Shown: positions 1 to 8,938, counted from the stretch's first letter. The stretch: DNA of 64,000 nucleotides from Sinorhizobium fredii USDA 205 (GCF_001461695.1 NZ_AUTC01000128.1:38977-102976), one strand, 5' to 3'. Notes: generated from the sequence alone by a model not told the origin. Translations and numbers: made by a program.

Positions 1-175
1 GGCCGCTGGATGGTAGCACCTTGCGCAGGACGGCGCCACGCTGGTCGAGGCTGATGCTCACATTGCCCACATCACCGCGCAGGACATAGGTCGCTTGCTG
101 CGGAAAACGCTTCGGGTCGAGCCGCAGCGTATTTCCTACCCAAGCCGGTTGAGAGAGTGTGTTGCGCATTTTCAT
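1..175 (-). CDS. Unidentified protein, N-terminal part only
   Basis: An open frame enters at the left edge and reads on the minus strand. It starts at ATG 175 (MKMRNTLSQPAWVGNTL...) or ATG 169 two codons later. An AAGGGCGA ribosome-binding sequence sits directly before the first ATG, so 175 is slightly preferred. Only 58 codons are present. They show no signal peptide, membrane segment or motif that I recognise. The frame has rhizobial-type codon use and is uninterrupted, so I take it as real. Family and function cannot be given from this fragment. Confidence 0.6.
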   Translation of the reverse strand, partial: MKMRNTLSQPAWVGNTLRLDPKRFPQQATYVLRGDVGNVSISLDQRGAVLRKVLPSSG

Positions 176-603
176 TTCGCCCTTGTTTTCCTTGAGAGCC
201 GGTTCCCGGTCTTCTTCTCGGGACGTTTTCGTCCTCTATGGGTGGGAGGATAGGCGGCCCCTCTTCCGGACGACTTAAAAATCGCGGTTAAAAAAACTTT
301 GCGTCTACCGATGGTTAGCAAAAGCCGAGGCGGCAAGGTTTCTCGTTCGTCAACGAAATTGCCGGCATTTTGCGGGTCGGCGGACAGTCGACCGAAAAGC
401 CACGCACAAGGCTGTTGATCCAGGCTTCCACGATCGGAATAACCTTCGGGGATGTCGCGACGCCGGCTGTCCCCGATCCCACTGCATGTTTTCCTTAAAT
501 CGGAGCCGATTTAAGGAGAAAAACATGCAGCAATTCAAAGTGCTACAGCGACCTTTGTGCGTCTGATAAGACGCACGGCGCTGTAGTTGGCAGGGCGGCG
601 CGC
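176..603. other. Intergenic region with a possible gene remnant and a palindromic repeat
   Basis: This stretch separates the partial left-edge gene from the DUF1217 gene. It holds an A/T-richer patch near 275-300 that may carry the promoter of the minus-strand gene. It also holds a 55-codon minus-strand frame (GTG 482 to TAA 315), discussed under findings, and the repeat at 482-586. I see no convincing RNA gene. Confidence 0.5.
482..586 (+). repeat. RIME-like two-module palindromic repeat, copy 1
   Basis: Module 1 is bounded by ctgcatg (482-488) and catgcag (524-530) and has the self-complementary core TTAAATCGG..CCGATTTAAGG. A linker (aattcaaagtg) leads to module 2, bounded by ctacagcg (543-550) and cgctgtag (579-586), with an inner stem around TGCGTCT..AGACGCA. 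The same two modules recur at 32154-32257 and, inverted, at 37112-37215. They resemble the Rhizobium-specific intergenic mosaic elements described in rhizobia; that family name is from knowledge and was not searched. The copy ends 17 bases before the DUF1217 start codon, so its hairpins would lie in that gene's leader. Confidence 0.85.
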
Positions 604-2913
604 ATGGTTTCGACCTATCTCGACTATAATCTCCTCGCTCGGGACATGAAGGTCAGCCTGAAGCGCGTGTCGGAGCAGACGGTGGTCGCGCGCGACACGC
701 AATACTACAAGGACAATATCGGCAATGTGAGCTCGGTGGACGCGTTCCTCGACGACTACCGGCTCTACTCCTACGCGATGACGGCCTTTGGCCTGGGGGA
801 CATGATCGATTCGGTCGCCTTCATGCGAAAGGTGCTCGAAAGCGACCTCTCCGACTCGAGCAGCTTCGCCAACAGCCTGACGGACGACCGCTATCGGGAA
901 TTCGCCCTCGCCTACAGCTTCAGCGGCGGGACCGCCGCCCCGCAGACGGAGGCACAGCTCGACGAGATCATCGGCCTCTACGATACGAGCATTCTGAACA
1001 TCGCGGAGACCCAGAAGGAGGAAACCCGCTACTACAATGTCATGATCGACAAGATCACCAGCGTCGATCAGTTGCTGAACAACGACAGGCTGAGAGCCTA
1101 TGTCTTCACGGCCTTCGGCATCGACGAGAGTACCTATTCCCGCCAGACGATCCGCAGCGTGCTTTCCAGCAGTTCCGGCGATGCGAGCAGCTACGAGAAT
1201 ACGGTGATTGCTCCGAAGCTCTCCGAACTCCAGACGGCCAAGGCCGCGGCGCAGTCCCAGCTGGCGGCCGGGGGGCTTATCGATGCCGAGGAGGCTGAAC
1301 TCACAGGTAAAATAACGACCTACACAAACTCGATCGCCACGCTGAACAACTATCTCGACCTCGCCGCCGCCTTCGATTTTGGCTCCGCCGGCACAGCGAC
1401 CGCAGGCACTGCCCAGACGGCCGAAAACAAGCAGGCGACCAACGAGCTCTATGTCTCCAGCAACTCCCGCGTCACGCAGCAGGCAGCGCTTCTGAACAAG
1501 GCCTATTTCGAGGGAAAGATAGCGACGATCACCAGCGTCGATGACCTCGTCTCCGATGCACGTCTTTACAGCTATATCAGGACAGCCTTTGATCTTACCG
1601 GCGTGACGATAGTGCCCGCAACGATCAAGAACATTCTGACAAGCGACCCGGATGACCCCGATAGTTATGTCAACACGATCGGCGGCGGCGACACGAACTA
1701 CCTGGCGCTTGCCAATGCCTTCAACTTCCAGGAGGACGGCACGCTGGCCAGTGGCGACAGCGCGCAGACGACGGCGCAGACGACGCTCACTTCCAACCGC
1801 TATATGACGCGCTACAACGACAAGGACGACGAGGCGGACGAGATGGCGGTCAGTGCCTACAAGACCGCTGTCGCCAGCATGACGTCCGTCGACGATTTCA
1901 TCGGGTCTGCGTCGATCTATGATTTCGCCCTCAAGGCCGTCGGCTTGGACCCCGACACGGCAAGCACACGGACCATCAAGCGCGTCCTGACCAGCGACCT
2001 CACCGATCCGAAAAGCTACGTCTACACGCTCAAGGACGAGCGTTACGTGACGCTTGCCAAACTGTTCAACTTTACGACAGAGGGTGAAATCGGCCCGCCT
2101 GCGCTGGCTCAATCGGAAACGCAAATCCAGGAAACGGCGAAGAACTACATCGTCACCAAGTCCCGTTTTGGGTCGGAGGAGGACAAGACCAAGGCCGAAG
2201 AGGAAGGCGAATACTATACGGCCGAGGTCGCCAAGCTCTCCTCGCTCGACGAATTCCTTGCGGACGACCGCCTTGTCACCATAGCGCTTGAGGCGAACGG
2301 CATCGACCCCGAAGGGGTAACCGCCGATTTGCTCCGCGAGATCTTCAACTCCGATCTCGACGATCCCGAGAGCTTCATCAACGAGCAGGAAAATTCCGCT
2401 GCCTATATCTCGCTCGTTACCTCCTTCAATTTCGACAGCGAAGGAAACGTGCTGCGCGAGGACAGAGACAGCATCGTCACGCGCCAGGGGCTTTACGAAA
2501 CACTCGACCAATATCTGCGCCAGACGCTGGAAGAACAGGCCGGCGAGAACAATGAAGGCGTTCGCCTCGCGCTCTATTTCGAGCGGAAGGCGGGTTCGCT
2601 CGTCGATGCCTATGACCTCCTGGCCGACGATGCGCTTGCCGAGGTATTCCGCACGATCTTCAGCCTGCCCGACGAGTTCAGCACGATGGACATCGACCAG
2701 CAGGCAAAGATCGTCGAAAAGAACCTCGATCTCGAGAAACTGAGCGACCCAGCTGAACTGAAGAAGCTGCTGGCACGCTTTGCCGTGCTTTACGACCTGG
2801 AAAACAACACGGAGGTCGACCCGGCCGTGTCGGTCCTTATGAGTACGGGCAGTAGCGTCGGCATCAGCGCCGACACGCTCTATACGCTGTCTCAGCTCAG
2901 GATGGGCGGGTAA
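604..2913 (+). CDS. DUF1217 repeat protein (flagellum-associated family)
   Basis: A 769-residue protein made of about six degenerate units of 100-130 residues. Each unit contains a [IM]TSVDDF..D.RLYSY...AFGL signature followed by I+.VL.SD..D..SY and a LA..F.F segment. This is the DUF1217 pattern, which in rhizobia is often encoded in flagellar clusters; its molecular role is unknown to me. The protein is acidic and helical, with no signal peptide or membrane segment. ATG 604 is chosen because the family start (STYLDYNLLARDMK) follows directly, although the ribosome-binding site is poor (gggcggcgcgc). No flagellar genes lie nearby. The repeat element at 482-586 ends just upstream. Confidence 0.85.
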   Translation: MVSTYLDYNLLARDMKVSLKRVSEQTVVARDTQYYKDNIGNVSSVDAFLDDYRLYSYAMTAFGLGDMIDSVAFMRKVLESDLSDSSSFANSLTDDRYREFALAYSFSGGTAAPQTEAQLDEIIGLYDTSILNIAETQKEETRYYNVMIDKITSVDQLLNNDRLRAYVFTAFGIDESTYSRQTIRSVLSSSSGDASSYENTVIAPKLSELQTAKAAAQSQLAAGGLIDAEEAELTGKITTYTNSIATLNNYLDLAAAFDFGSAGTATAGTAQTAENKQATNELYVSSNSRVTQQAALLNKAYFEGKIATITSVDDLVSDARLYSYIRTAFDLTGVTIVPATIKNILTSDPDDPDSYVNTIGGGDTNYLALANAFNFQEDGTLASGDSAQTTAQTTLTSNRYMTRYNDKDDEADEMAVSAYKTAVASMTSVDDFIGSASIYDFALKAVGLDPDTASTRTIKRVLTSDLTDPKSYVYTLKDERYVTLAKLFNFTTEGEIGPPALAQSETQIQETAKNYIVTKSRFGSEEDKTKAEEEGEYYTAEVAKLSSLDEFLADDRLVTIALEANGIDPEGVTADLLREIFNSDLDDPESFINEQENSAAYISLVTSFNFDSEGNVLREDRDSIVTRQGLYETLDQYLRQTLEEQAGENNEGVRLALYFERKAGSLVDAYDLLADDALAEVFRTIFSLPDEFSTMDIDQQAKIVEKNLDLEKLSDPAELKKLLARFAVLYDLENNTEVDPAVSVLMSTGSSVGISADTLYTLSQLRMGG

Positions 2914-2927
2914 GCGCCGCCTTCGTC

Positions 2928-4358
2928 TCAGTCCTGCCGCAGCAGCTTGTCGGGATTCATGATTCCGGCCGGATCGAAGGCATGCTTGATCCGCCGCATC
3001 AGCTCGATCTCGATCGGCGAGCGGACTGCGGCGAGTTCGTCGCGCTTCAACTGGCCGATGCCGTGTTCGGCCGAGATCGATCCGTTGTATTTCAGGACGA
3101 GGGCGTGAACGATGGCGTTCACTTCGCGCCAGCGAGCCAGAAAGGCTTGGCTATCCGCGCCGATCGGCTGGGAAATGTTGTAGTGGATGTTGCCGTCGCC
3201 CATATGGCCGAAGGCGCAGATCCGCGCATCGGCGATCGCCGTCATCACCGCCGCATCGGCCTCCGCCATGAAGGCCGGAATGCTCGACACCGGCACGGAG
3301 ACATCGTGCTTGATCGAGCCGCCTTCGGGCTTCTGTGCCGGAGACATGCTCTCGCGCATGTGCCAGAGCGCCTTTCGCTGCGCTTCGCTCTGGGCAATGA
3401 CGGCATTTTCGACGAGACCGTCGTCGATGCCAGCCTCGAGCAGGCTTTGCACCATCCGCTCGGCGCTCTCGGCGGAATCCGAAGTGGAGATATCGATCAG
3501 CGCATACCAGGGATGGCTGGTTTCCATCGGGTCGCGAACACCCGGTATGTGGCGGGTGGTGAATTCGATGCCGAGCCTTGGCATCAGTTCGAAGCCGGTC
3601 AAGGCCGGACCGCACAGGCTCGATGCCCGATCGAAGAGAGCGAGAGCGTCGTCGACGCTTGCTAGCCCGGCAAAAGCGACCTGATGGCCGCGCGGTTTCG
3701 GAAACAGCTTCAGGACCGCGCCGGTGATGACGCCGAGCGTTCCTTCCGCGCCGATGAAGAGATCGCGCAGATCATAGCCGGTATTGTCCTTCTTGAGCCG
3801 CCTCAGGCCATCCCAGACTTCTCCGGTCGGCAGTACGACCTCCAGCCCCAGGCAGAGCTGCCGCATGTTGCCATAGGCAAGCACGGCGGTGCCGCCGGCA
3901 TTGGTCGAGAGATTGCCGCCGATCCGTGCCGAGCCTTCCGAGCCGAGCGACAAGGGGAACAGGCGATCGACGTCGTCTGCCGCCTTCTGGATATCTGCGA
4001 GAATGCAGCCGGCGTCGGCGACGATGACATTGCCGACGGGGTCGATATCGCGAATCCGGTTCAGCCGCTCGAGCGAAAGCACCACGTCGGCCTTTCCTTC
4101 GCGCGGGATCTGGCCCGCCACGTGGCCCGTGTTTCCGCCCTGCGGCACGATCGCCGTTTGCGTCCGGCTGGCGAGTTGCAGGATTCGCGAGACTTCATCG
4201 ACCGATCCGGGTTTGAGTACGAGCGGCGTCGTGCCGTGATAGAGGCCGCGAGATTCGATGAGATAGGGCGCCGTCTCCGCCGGGGCGGTCAGCGCATGGC
4301 CGGGGCCGACGATGTCCGCGAAGAACGCGATCAGTTCGGGAGAAGCAATTGCTGTCAT
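2928..4358 (-). CDS. FAD-binding oxidase, GlcD/D-2-hydroxyacid dehydrogenase family
   Basis: 476 residues in the VAO/PCMH flavoprotein fold. The N-terminal FAD-binding domain (about 40-220) contains PQGGNTGHVAG and GSARIGGNLSTNAGGTAVL. The C-terminal FAD-oxidase domain (about 230-470) contains GHMGDGNIHYNI and SAEHGIGQ, typical of D-lactate, glycolate and D-2-hydroxyglutarate dehydrogenases. These enzymes oxidise a D-2-hydroxy acid to the 2-oxo acid, usually passing electrons to a membrane or ETF acceptor. The substrate cannot be assigned; D-2-hydroxyglutarate or D-lactate are the usual options. It lies 27 bases downstream of the threonylcarbamoyl-AMP synthase gene on the same strand and is probably co-transcribed with it. 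Confidence 0.88.
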   Translation of the reverse strand: MTAIASPELIAFFADIVGPGHALTAPAETAPYLIESRGLYHGTTPLVLKPGSVDEVSRILQLASRTQTAIVPQGGNTGHVAGQIPREGKADVVLSLERLNRIRDIDPVGNVIVADAGCILADIQKAADDVDRLFPLSLGSEGSARIGGNLSTNAGGTAVLAYGNMRQLCLGLEVVLPTGEVWDGLRRLKKDNTGYDLRDLFIGAEGTLGVITGAVLKLFPKPRGHQVAFAGLASVDDALALFDRASSLCGPALTGFELMPRLGIEFTTRHIPGVRDPMETSHPWYALIDISTSDSAESAERMVQSLLEAGIDDGLVENAVIAQSEAQRKALWHMRESMSPAQKPEGGSIKHDVSVPVSSIPAFMAEADAAVMTAIADARICAFGHMGDGNIHYNISQPIGADSQAFLARWREVNAIVHALVLKYNGSISAEHGIGQLKRDELAAVRSPIEIELMRRIKHAFDPAGIMNPDKLLRQD

Positions 4359-4385
4359 GATCCTGCCTGCGATTCGTTTTGCCGG

Positions 4386-5360
4386 TCAGACCCTTGGGGC
4401 GGCGGCCCGCTCGAGGCGGTCGACGATCGCTTCGCCGAGGCCTTCGTTTGGAACCGGGCCGAAGGCGATGGTCGCAGCGCCGCTCGCGTCCGCCTTTTTC
4501 ATATAGTCGAAAAGATTGGCGGCCGCTTCCCTGAGATTGCCGCTGGGGCTGAGGTCGAGCACGATCGCCGCCGCGCTTTCGCCAGGCAGGGCCTTGCCGC
4601 CGAAGCGGATCAGCGCCTCACCCTTGCGGACGTCCTTGGCATTGAGCCGAACCGCAGCACCGGGTGCATAGTGCGAGGCGAGCATGCCGGGCGCTTCGAT
4701 CGTCGGGCCCGCCGCTTCCAGCCGTTCGACCGGGCGGCCGGTGAGCGCCTCGATCTCCGCCACGTCAAGGCCGCCCGGTCGAAGCAGCCGGAGTATGCCG
4801 GTTTCGACCTTGATGATCGTCGACTCGAGGCCGATTTCGGCTGGGCCCGCATCGAGGATCAGCCTCAGCTTCGCGCCGAGGTCCGCTTCCACATGCGCCG
4901 CGCTGGTCGGACTGATCTTGCCCGACGTATTGGCGCTCGGGGCCGCCAGCGGCCGCCCGAAATGTGAAATCACCCGGCGGGAGAAGCCCTCCGGCATGCG
5001 GATCCCCAGCGTCTCGAGGCCGGCAGAGGCAAGGGCATGCACGGTGCTTTCACGCCGCTCAGGCAGGATCAGCGTCAGAGGTCCGGGCCAGAAGGCCTCC
5101 GCGAGCCGCCGGGAGATCGGGTCGAATATCACATGCGCTTCCGCCATTGCCATGTCCGAGACATGGCAGATCAGCGGGTTGAAGCGCGGCCGGCCCTTCA
5201 TCTCGTAGATGCGGGTGATCGCATCGGCATTGGTCGCATCCGCCGCAAGCCCGTAGACGGTTTCCGTCGGGATGGCGACAGGCTCGCCTTCGGAGAGCAC
5301 GGCGCAAGCCCTCTCGATCGCTCGGTCCGGTTCGATGCGCGTGTCGATGATTTCGGCCAT
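4386..5360 (-). CDS. L-threonylcarbamoyladenylate synthase (Sua5/YwlC type)
   Basis: 324 residues. The N-terminal YrdC-like domain (about 15-205) has the KxR...S.T motifs (PTETVYGLAADATN, KGRPRFNPLICH, SANTSGKISPTSA). The C-terminal Sua5 domain (about 215-320) follows the linker APGMLASHYAPG. The enzyme condenses threonine, bicarbonate and ATP to threonylcarbamoyl-AMP, the first step of t6A37 modification of ANN-decoding tRNAs, in the cytoplasm. The long two-domain form (Sua5) rather than the short TsaC form is present. It is the first gene of an apparent two-gene minus-strand unit with the FAD oxidase. Confidence 0.93.
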   Translation of the reverse strand: MAEIIDTRIEPDRAIERACAVLSEGEPVAIPTETVYGLAADATNADAITRIYEMKGRPRFNPLICHVSDMAMAEAHVIFDPISRRLAEAFWPGPLTLILPERRESTVHALASAGLETLGIRMPEGFSRRVISHFGRPLAAPSANTSGKISPTSAAHVEADLGAKLRLILDAGPAEIGLESTIIKVETGILRLLRPGGLDVAEIEALTGRPVERLEAAGPTIEAPGMLASHYAPGAAVRLNAKDVRKGEALIRFGGKALPGESAAAIVLDLSPSGNLREAAANLFDYMKKADASGAATIAFGPVPNEGLGEAIVDRLERAAAPRV

Positions 5361-5437
5361 GGCGGTCCTGAACCTTTCCGTCGTTCCTTAACGGAGGACG
5401 CGGGAAAACAGAACGATTTTCTTGGCTCTGCCGGCCG

Positions 5438-6037
5438 TCAGAGGCTGCGAATGATCCGCCGCAGGGCCTCGTCGCGTGCGCCGAGCATCAGGACGTTCTT
5501 GAGCGCCACCTTCGGGTCCTGCGTCCGGAAGATCAGACCGTTGCCGCGAACGTTGCGATTGATGGCCATTTGCCCGCCTTCGGCGTTAGGCTCGATGGCA
5601 ACGGCGAAATACATGCGTGAATAGCTTGGCTGTACCCGCTCGAAGAAATGCGTCTCGTCCCCGAGGTCGGAGAAGAAGTTGGCGAAATAGAATGCCCAGG
5701 CGATTTCGCGCGATTGATTGAGGGTGGTCCTCGCGGCGGTCACATGGCAATAACCGAGATGGGGGCTGTCGGCGAGCGTCCGGTGGAAGATCAACTTCGG
5801 AAACTGGATGGAGGCGTGAAAGCCGTTGATCCGCTTATGGGTCGTCTCTCCGGCCGCCTGTAACTTCCGTCCCGTTTTCTCGGCCACCTCTTCATGGCTC
5901 ATGTAGCGGCGCTGTTCGGGCAACCACGGCCGGCGCCGGTCGATTCGGCCGGTGCGCAGGAACTCCGTATGGCCCGCCGCTTTCGGCGTCGGCGCCTGCG
6001 TTTTGCCCGAGGCGTCGTAATATCTGAGCTTTGCCAT
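5438..6037 (-). CDS. Conserved-looking hypothetical protein, about 199 aa
   Basis: The protein is soluble-looking, with no signal peptide or transmembrane segment and many aromatic residues (e.g. AWAFYFANFFSDLGDETHFFERV). I chose ATG 6037 (MAKLRYYDASGK) because AGGGA lies four bases before it. A GTG five codons upstream (6052) is the alternative. I do not recognise the family. It is a single gene with its own upstream region, which includes the CtrA-like half-site ATGGTTAA near 6096-6104, and is divergent from gbcA. Confidence 0.75.
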   Translation of the reverse strand: MAKLRYYDASGKTQAPTPKAAGHTEFLRTGRIDRRRPWLPEQRRYMSHEEVAEKTGRKLQAAGETTHKRINGFHASIQFPKLIFHRTLADSPHLGYCHVTAARTTLNQSREIAWAFYFANFFSDLGDETHFFERVQPSYSRMYFAVAIEPNAEGGQMAINRNVRGNGLIFRTQDPKVALKNVLMLGARDEALRRIIRSL

Positions 6038-6553
6038 CGATCCCTGAGTCACTCACCAGCCATGCGGATTGATCCGTCAGCGAACGCTAAATCACTATGG
6101 TTAACAGACTATTTCGGCGTCTCGCTGGTCGCTTCGCATTGCTTTGTGTCGCAAAACGGCCAGCCGCCTTCGCGGCAGGGACGGCGCTTCTCAGAAAATT
6201 CAGCACCTCGCATGAAGCCGTCTATCATATTGTTTATTCTATAAAATATTATATATGCCTCAACGTCATCGCGCGAAAATTTCTGTCGTCTTTCCAAAAT
6301 GGAATGTCGCACATCGGCAGTTGCCGAGCCGAACTCCCCGCCTAGATTGGGATCGTCAAGGTGCCGCCCCAGGCAGGGACGGAGAATTGGGGAATCGCTG
6401 AAATCCGGGCTGCCACGCAACGGTGGAGAGCCCGGAAACCAGCCTTGAAGCGAAAACGAACGCAACTGGTTGCGGCGGGCAGCCGGATCGGAACCATGGC
6501 GCACGGCATGCGCGGTTTCTGTCCGTCCTCTCCGAAACAGGGCTAACGAGGAT
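6038..6553. promoter_or_regulatory. Divergent promoter region between a hypothetical gene and gbcA
   Basis: About 515 bases without a supported gene. It holds an unusually A/T-rich island (6225-6262, tatcatattgtttattc..aaaatattatatatg), an inverted repeat TTCCA-AAA-TGGAA (about 6292-6304) that could be an operator, and a CtrA-like TTAACCAT sequence on the minus strand near 6100. A good ribosome-binding site (cgagg) stands before gbcA. The operator suggestion is inference only. Confidence 0.45.
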
Positions 6554-7804
6554 ATGGGCATGGACATTCAGGACGATATGCTGCGCAAGCTGAAGACCCG
6601 TCGCGAGGGCTACAGTCTCGATCGGGCTTTCTATGTCGACCCGGACTATTACCGCCAGGACCTGGAGCATATCTGGTACAAGGACTGGCTCTTCGTCGGC
6701 CACGACTGCGAAATCCCACGGCCCGGCAACTACTTCACGCTGCAGATCGGCGACTACCCGGTCGTCATCGTGCGCGATCGGCAAGGGGCGGTCCGGGCGC
6801 TGCACAATTCCTGTCGCCACCGCGGCTCGCGCGTTTGCACGCAGCACAAAGGCTCCTCGGCCAAGCTCGTCTGTCCCTATCACCAGTGGACCTACGAACT
6901 CGACGGCCGGCTGCTATTTGCCCGGCAGATGCCGGACGGCTTCGATCCTTCCGAGCACAGCCTGAAGCCGGTGCATTGCGAGACCGTCGGCGGCTATATC
7001 TTCATCAGCCTCGCCGACGAGGCGATGGATTTCCAGCCGTTCCGCGACACGGTCGCCGGCTATCTTGCGCCGCACCGGCTCGGCGAAACCAAGGTCGCCT
7101 ACGAGAGCAAGATCGTCGAGAAGGGCAACTGGAAGCTCGTCTGGGAGAACAATCGCGAGTGCTACCATTGCGCCGCCAACCATCCGGAACTCTGCCGGAC
7201 CTATCCGGAGGCGCCGACCGTGACCGGCGTCCAGGGCGCCATGGACGATCCGGAAATCGGCGCCCATTGGGAAAGGTGTGAGGCGGCAGGGCTGCCAAGC
7301 GCCTTCAAGATCGGGCCGACCGGCCAGTTCCGCATGACCAGAATGCCGCTCATCAACGGAGCCGAAAGCTATACGATGTCCGGCGAGAAGGCCGTGCGCA
7401 GACAGCTTTCCGCCGGCGTCGGCGCGAACGGCATCGGCACGCTGCTTCTCTTCCACTATCCGACGACCTGGAATCACATCCTCGGCGACCACGCGATCAC
7501 CTTCCGCGTCCTGCCGCTCGGGCCGGAACTGACTGAGGTCACGACCAAGTGGCTCGTCAACAAGGATGCGGTCGAGGGCGTCGACTACACGCTCGAGGAT
7601 CTGACGCACGTCTGGACCGAGACCAACGACCAGGACCGCCAGATCGTCGAGGAAAACGCCTTCGGCATCCGTTCGCCGGCCTATCAGCCTGGGCCCTATT
7701 CGGCCGAGCACGAGGGTGGGGTGATGCAGTTCGTCGACTGGTATTCGCGCTTCATGCTGGATCGCCTGCAGGGTGGCGCCGTTCCTCTGTCGCGGGTGGC
7801 ATGA
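6554..7804 (+). CDS. gbcA: Glycine betaine demethylase oxygenase subunit (GbcA-like Rieske oxygenase)
   Basis: 416 residues from ATG 6554, chosen because GAGG stands five bases upstream; ATG 6560 is a second option. A Rieske [2Fe-2S] domain near the N terminus carries C87-x-H89 and C107-x2-H110 (SCRHRGSRVC, CPYHQW). The C-terminal catalytic domain has the mononuclear-iron histidines in NNRECYHCAANHPELC. This is the GbcA/stachydrine-demethylase group: with its reductase it converts glycine betaine to dimethylglycine and formaldehyde. Its stop overlaps the start of the reductase gene (ATGA), which supports the pairing. A related quaternary amine such as stachydrine or carnitine remains possible as substrate. 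Confidence 0.85.
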   Translation: MGMDIQDDMLRKLKTRREGYSLDRAFYVDPDYYRQDLEHIWYKDWLFVGHDCEIPRPGNYFTLQIGDYPVVIVRDRQGAVRALHNSCRHRGSRVCTQHKGSSAKLVCPYHQWTYELDGRLLFARQMPDGFDPSEHSLKPVHCETVGGYIFISLADEAMDFQPFRDTVAGYLAPHRLGETKVAYESKIVEKGNWKLVWENNRECYHCAANHPELCRTYPEAPTVTGVQGAMDDPEIGAHWERCEAAGLPSAFKIGPTGQFRMTRMPLINGAESYTMSGEKAVRRQLSAGVGANGIGTLLLFHYPTTWNHILGDHAITFRVLPLGPELTEVTTKWLVNKDAVEGVDYTLEDLTHVWTETNDQDRQIVEENAFGIRSPAYQPGPYSAEHEGGVMQFVDWYSRFMLDRLQGGAVPLSRVA

Positions 7805-8901
7805 CGATGGAAATGGCACGCTCGTTTCACCACTTCGACGAACTGCAACCCTGGAAAGATCGCCAGTTCCTGCTCGAATGCACCTCCGTGGTCGCGGAGA
7901 CCGCGGAGGTGATGACCTTCACCTTCCGTTCCGGCAGGCCGGCCTGGTTCCGCTATCTGCCCGGGCAGTTCGTGACGCTCGAACTCCCGGTCGGCGAAGA
8001 ACCGGTCATGCGCACCTATACGCTGTCGTCGACGCCGTCGCGCCCGCTCTCGGTGGCGGTCACGGTGAAGGCGCAGTCGAATAGCATCGGCACGCGCTGG
8101 ATGTTCGACAATCTGAGGCCGGGCATGACGCTGAAGGCGCTGGGGCCGCTCGGCGATTTCAGCTTCGTTCGACATCCGGGCGAAAAATACCTGTTCATCT
8201 CGGCGGGTTCCGGCATCACCCCGATGATGTCGATGACCCGCTGGATGGCCGATTGCGCGCCGGCAACGGATGTTACCTTCATCTCCTGCGCCCGCCAGCC
8301 CGAAGACCTGCTGTTCAAGTTGGAGCTCGAGATCCTCGCCCGGCAGATGCCGCGCCTCAATCTCGGCTTCCTGGTGGAAGGGCACGAAGCCCGTCACGGT
8401 TGGCACGGCCTGCGCGGCCGTATCGATGCGACGAAGCTGCCACTGCTCGCACCGGATTTTCTCGACCGGACGGTCTTCTGTTGCGGCCCGGAGCCCTTCA
8501 TGCGGGGGGTCCGGGACATGCTGAAAGGGGCCGGCTTCGACATGGCCCGCTACCACCAGGAAAGCTTCCAGCCGGCGGCCGCCCCGGCGGCAGAGGAACT
8601 CGCCATTCGCGCTGGACCGACGGCGGGCGCCGGAGCCGAGGCGGCACGGGTGACTTTCACCATGAGCGGCAAGGAAGTGTCGGCCGTCCCCGGCCAGACG
8701 ATCCTGCAGACGGCGCGTGCCAACGGCGTCAGGATTGGTGCCGCCTGCGAGGGCGGCATCTGCGGCACCTGCCGCGTTTTGAAGATCGCCGGCGATGTCG
8801 CGATGAACCACAATGGCGGCATTCTCGATGACGAGATCGACGAGGGCTATATCCTTGCTTGCTGCTCGCGGCCCCTGGGCGACGTTCAGATCGAGGCGTG
8901 A
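7801..8901 (+). CDS. gbcB: Glycine betaine demethylase reductase (GbcB-like flavodoxin-reductase/ferredoxin hybrid)
   Basis: 366 residues, starting at ATG 7801 in a four-base ATGA overlap with gbcA; an ATG two codons later is possible. Domain order: FAD-binding (about 15-115, RYLPGQFVTLELP and RTYTLSSTPSRP), NAD-binding (about 120-235, LFISAGSGITPMMSM and FCCGPEPFM), then a C-terminal plant-type [2Fe-2S] ferredoxin (about 280-366) with GAACEGGICGTC and a last cysteine pair in LACCSRP. It takes electrons from NAD(P)H to the Rieske centre of GbcA. The domain layout is complete and all iron-ligand cysteines are present. Confidence 0.87.
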   Translation: MTMEMARSFHHFDELQPWKDRQFLLECTSVVAETAEVMTFTFRSGRPAWFRYLPGQFVTLELPVGEEPVMRTYTLSSTPSRPLSVAVTVKAQSNSIGTRWMFDNLRPGMTLKALGPLGDFSFVRHPGEKYLFISAGSGITPMMSMTRWMADCAPATDVTFISCARQPEDLLFKLELEILARQMPRLNLGFLVEGHEARHGWHGLRGRIDATKLPLLAPDFLDRTVFCCGPEPFMRGVRDMLKGAGFDMARYHQESFQPAAAPAAEELAIRAGPTAGAGAEAARVTFTMSGKEVSAVPGQTILQTARANGVRIGAACEGGICGTCRVLKIAGDVAMNHNGGILDDEIDEGYILACCSRPLGDVQIEA

Positions 8902-8938
8902 GCGAATTTATATCGGAGCGGGGGGCCGCCGGCTCGCT

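Noticed and set aside
535..2511. A 658-codon open frame antisense to the DUF1217 gene
   Set aside because: The sense strand encodes a repeat protein with clear family signatures; the antisense product is an Arg/Val/Gly-rich mirror with no motif, as expected from third-position GC bias.
6470..6553. An upstream ATG at 6470 extending gbcA by 28 codons
   Set aside because: The extra residues do not resemble Rieske oxygenases and a good GAGG site precedes ATG 6554.
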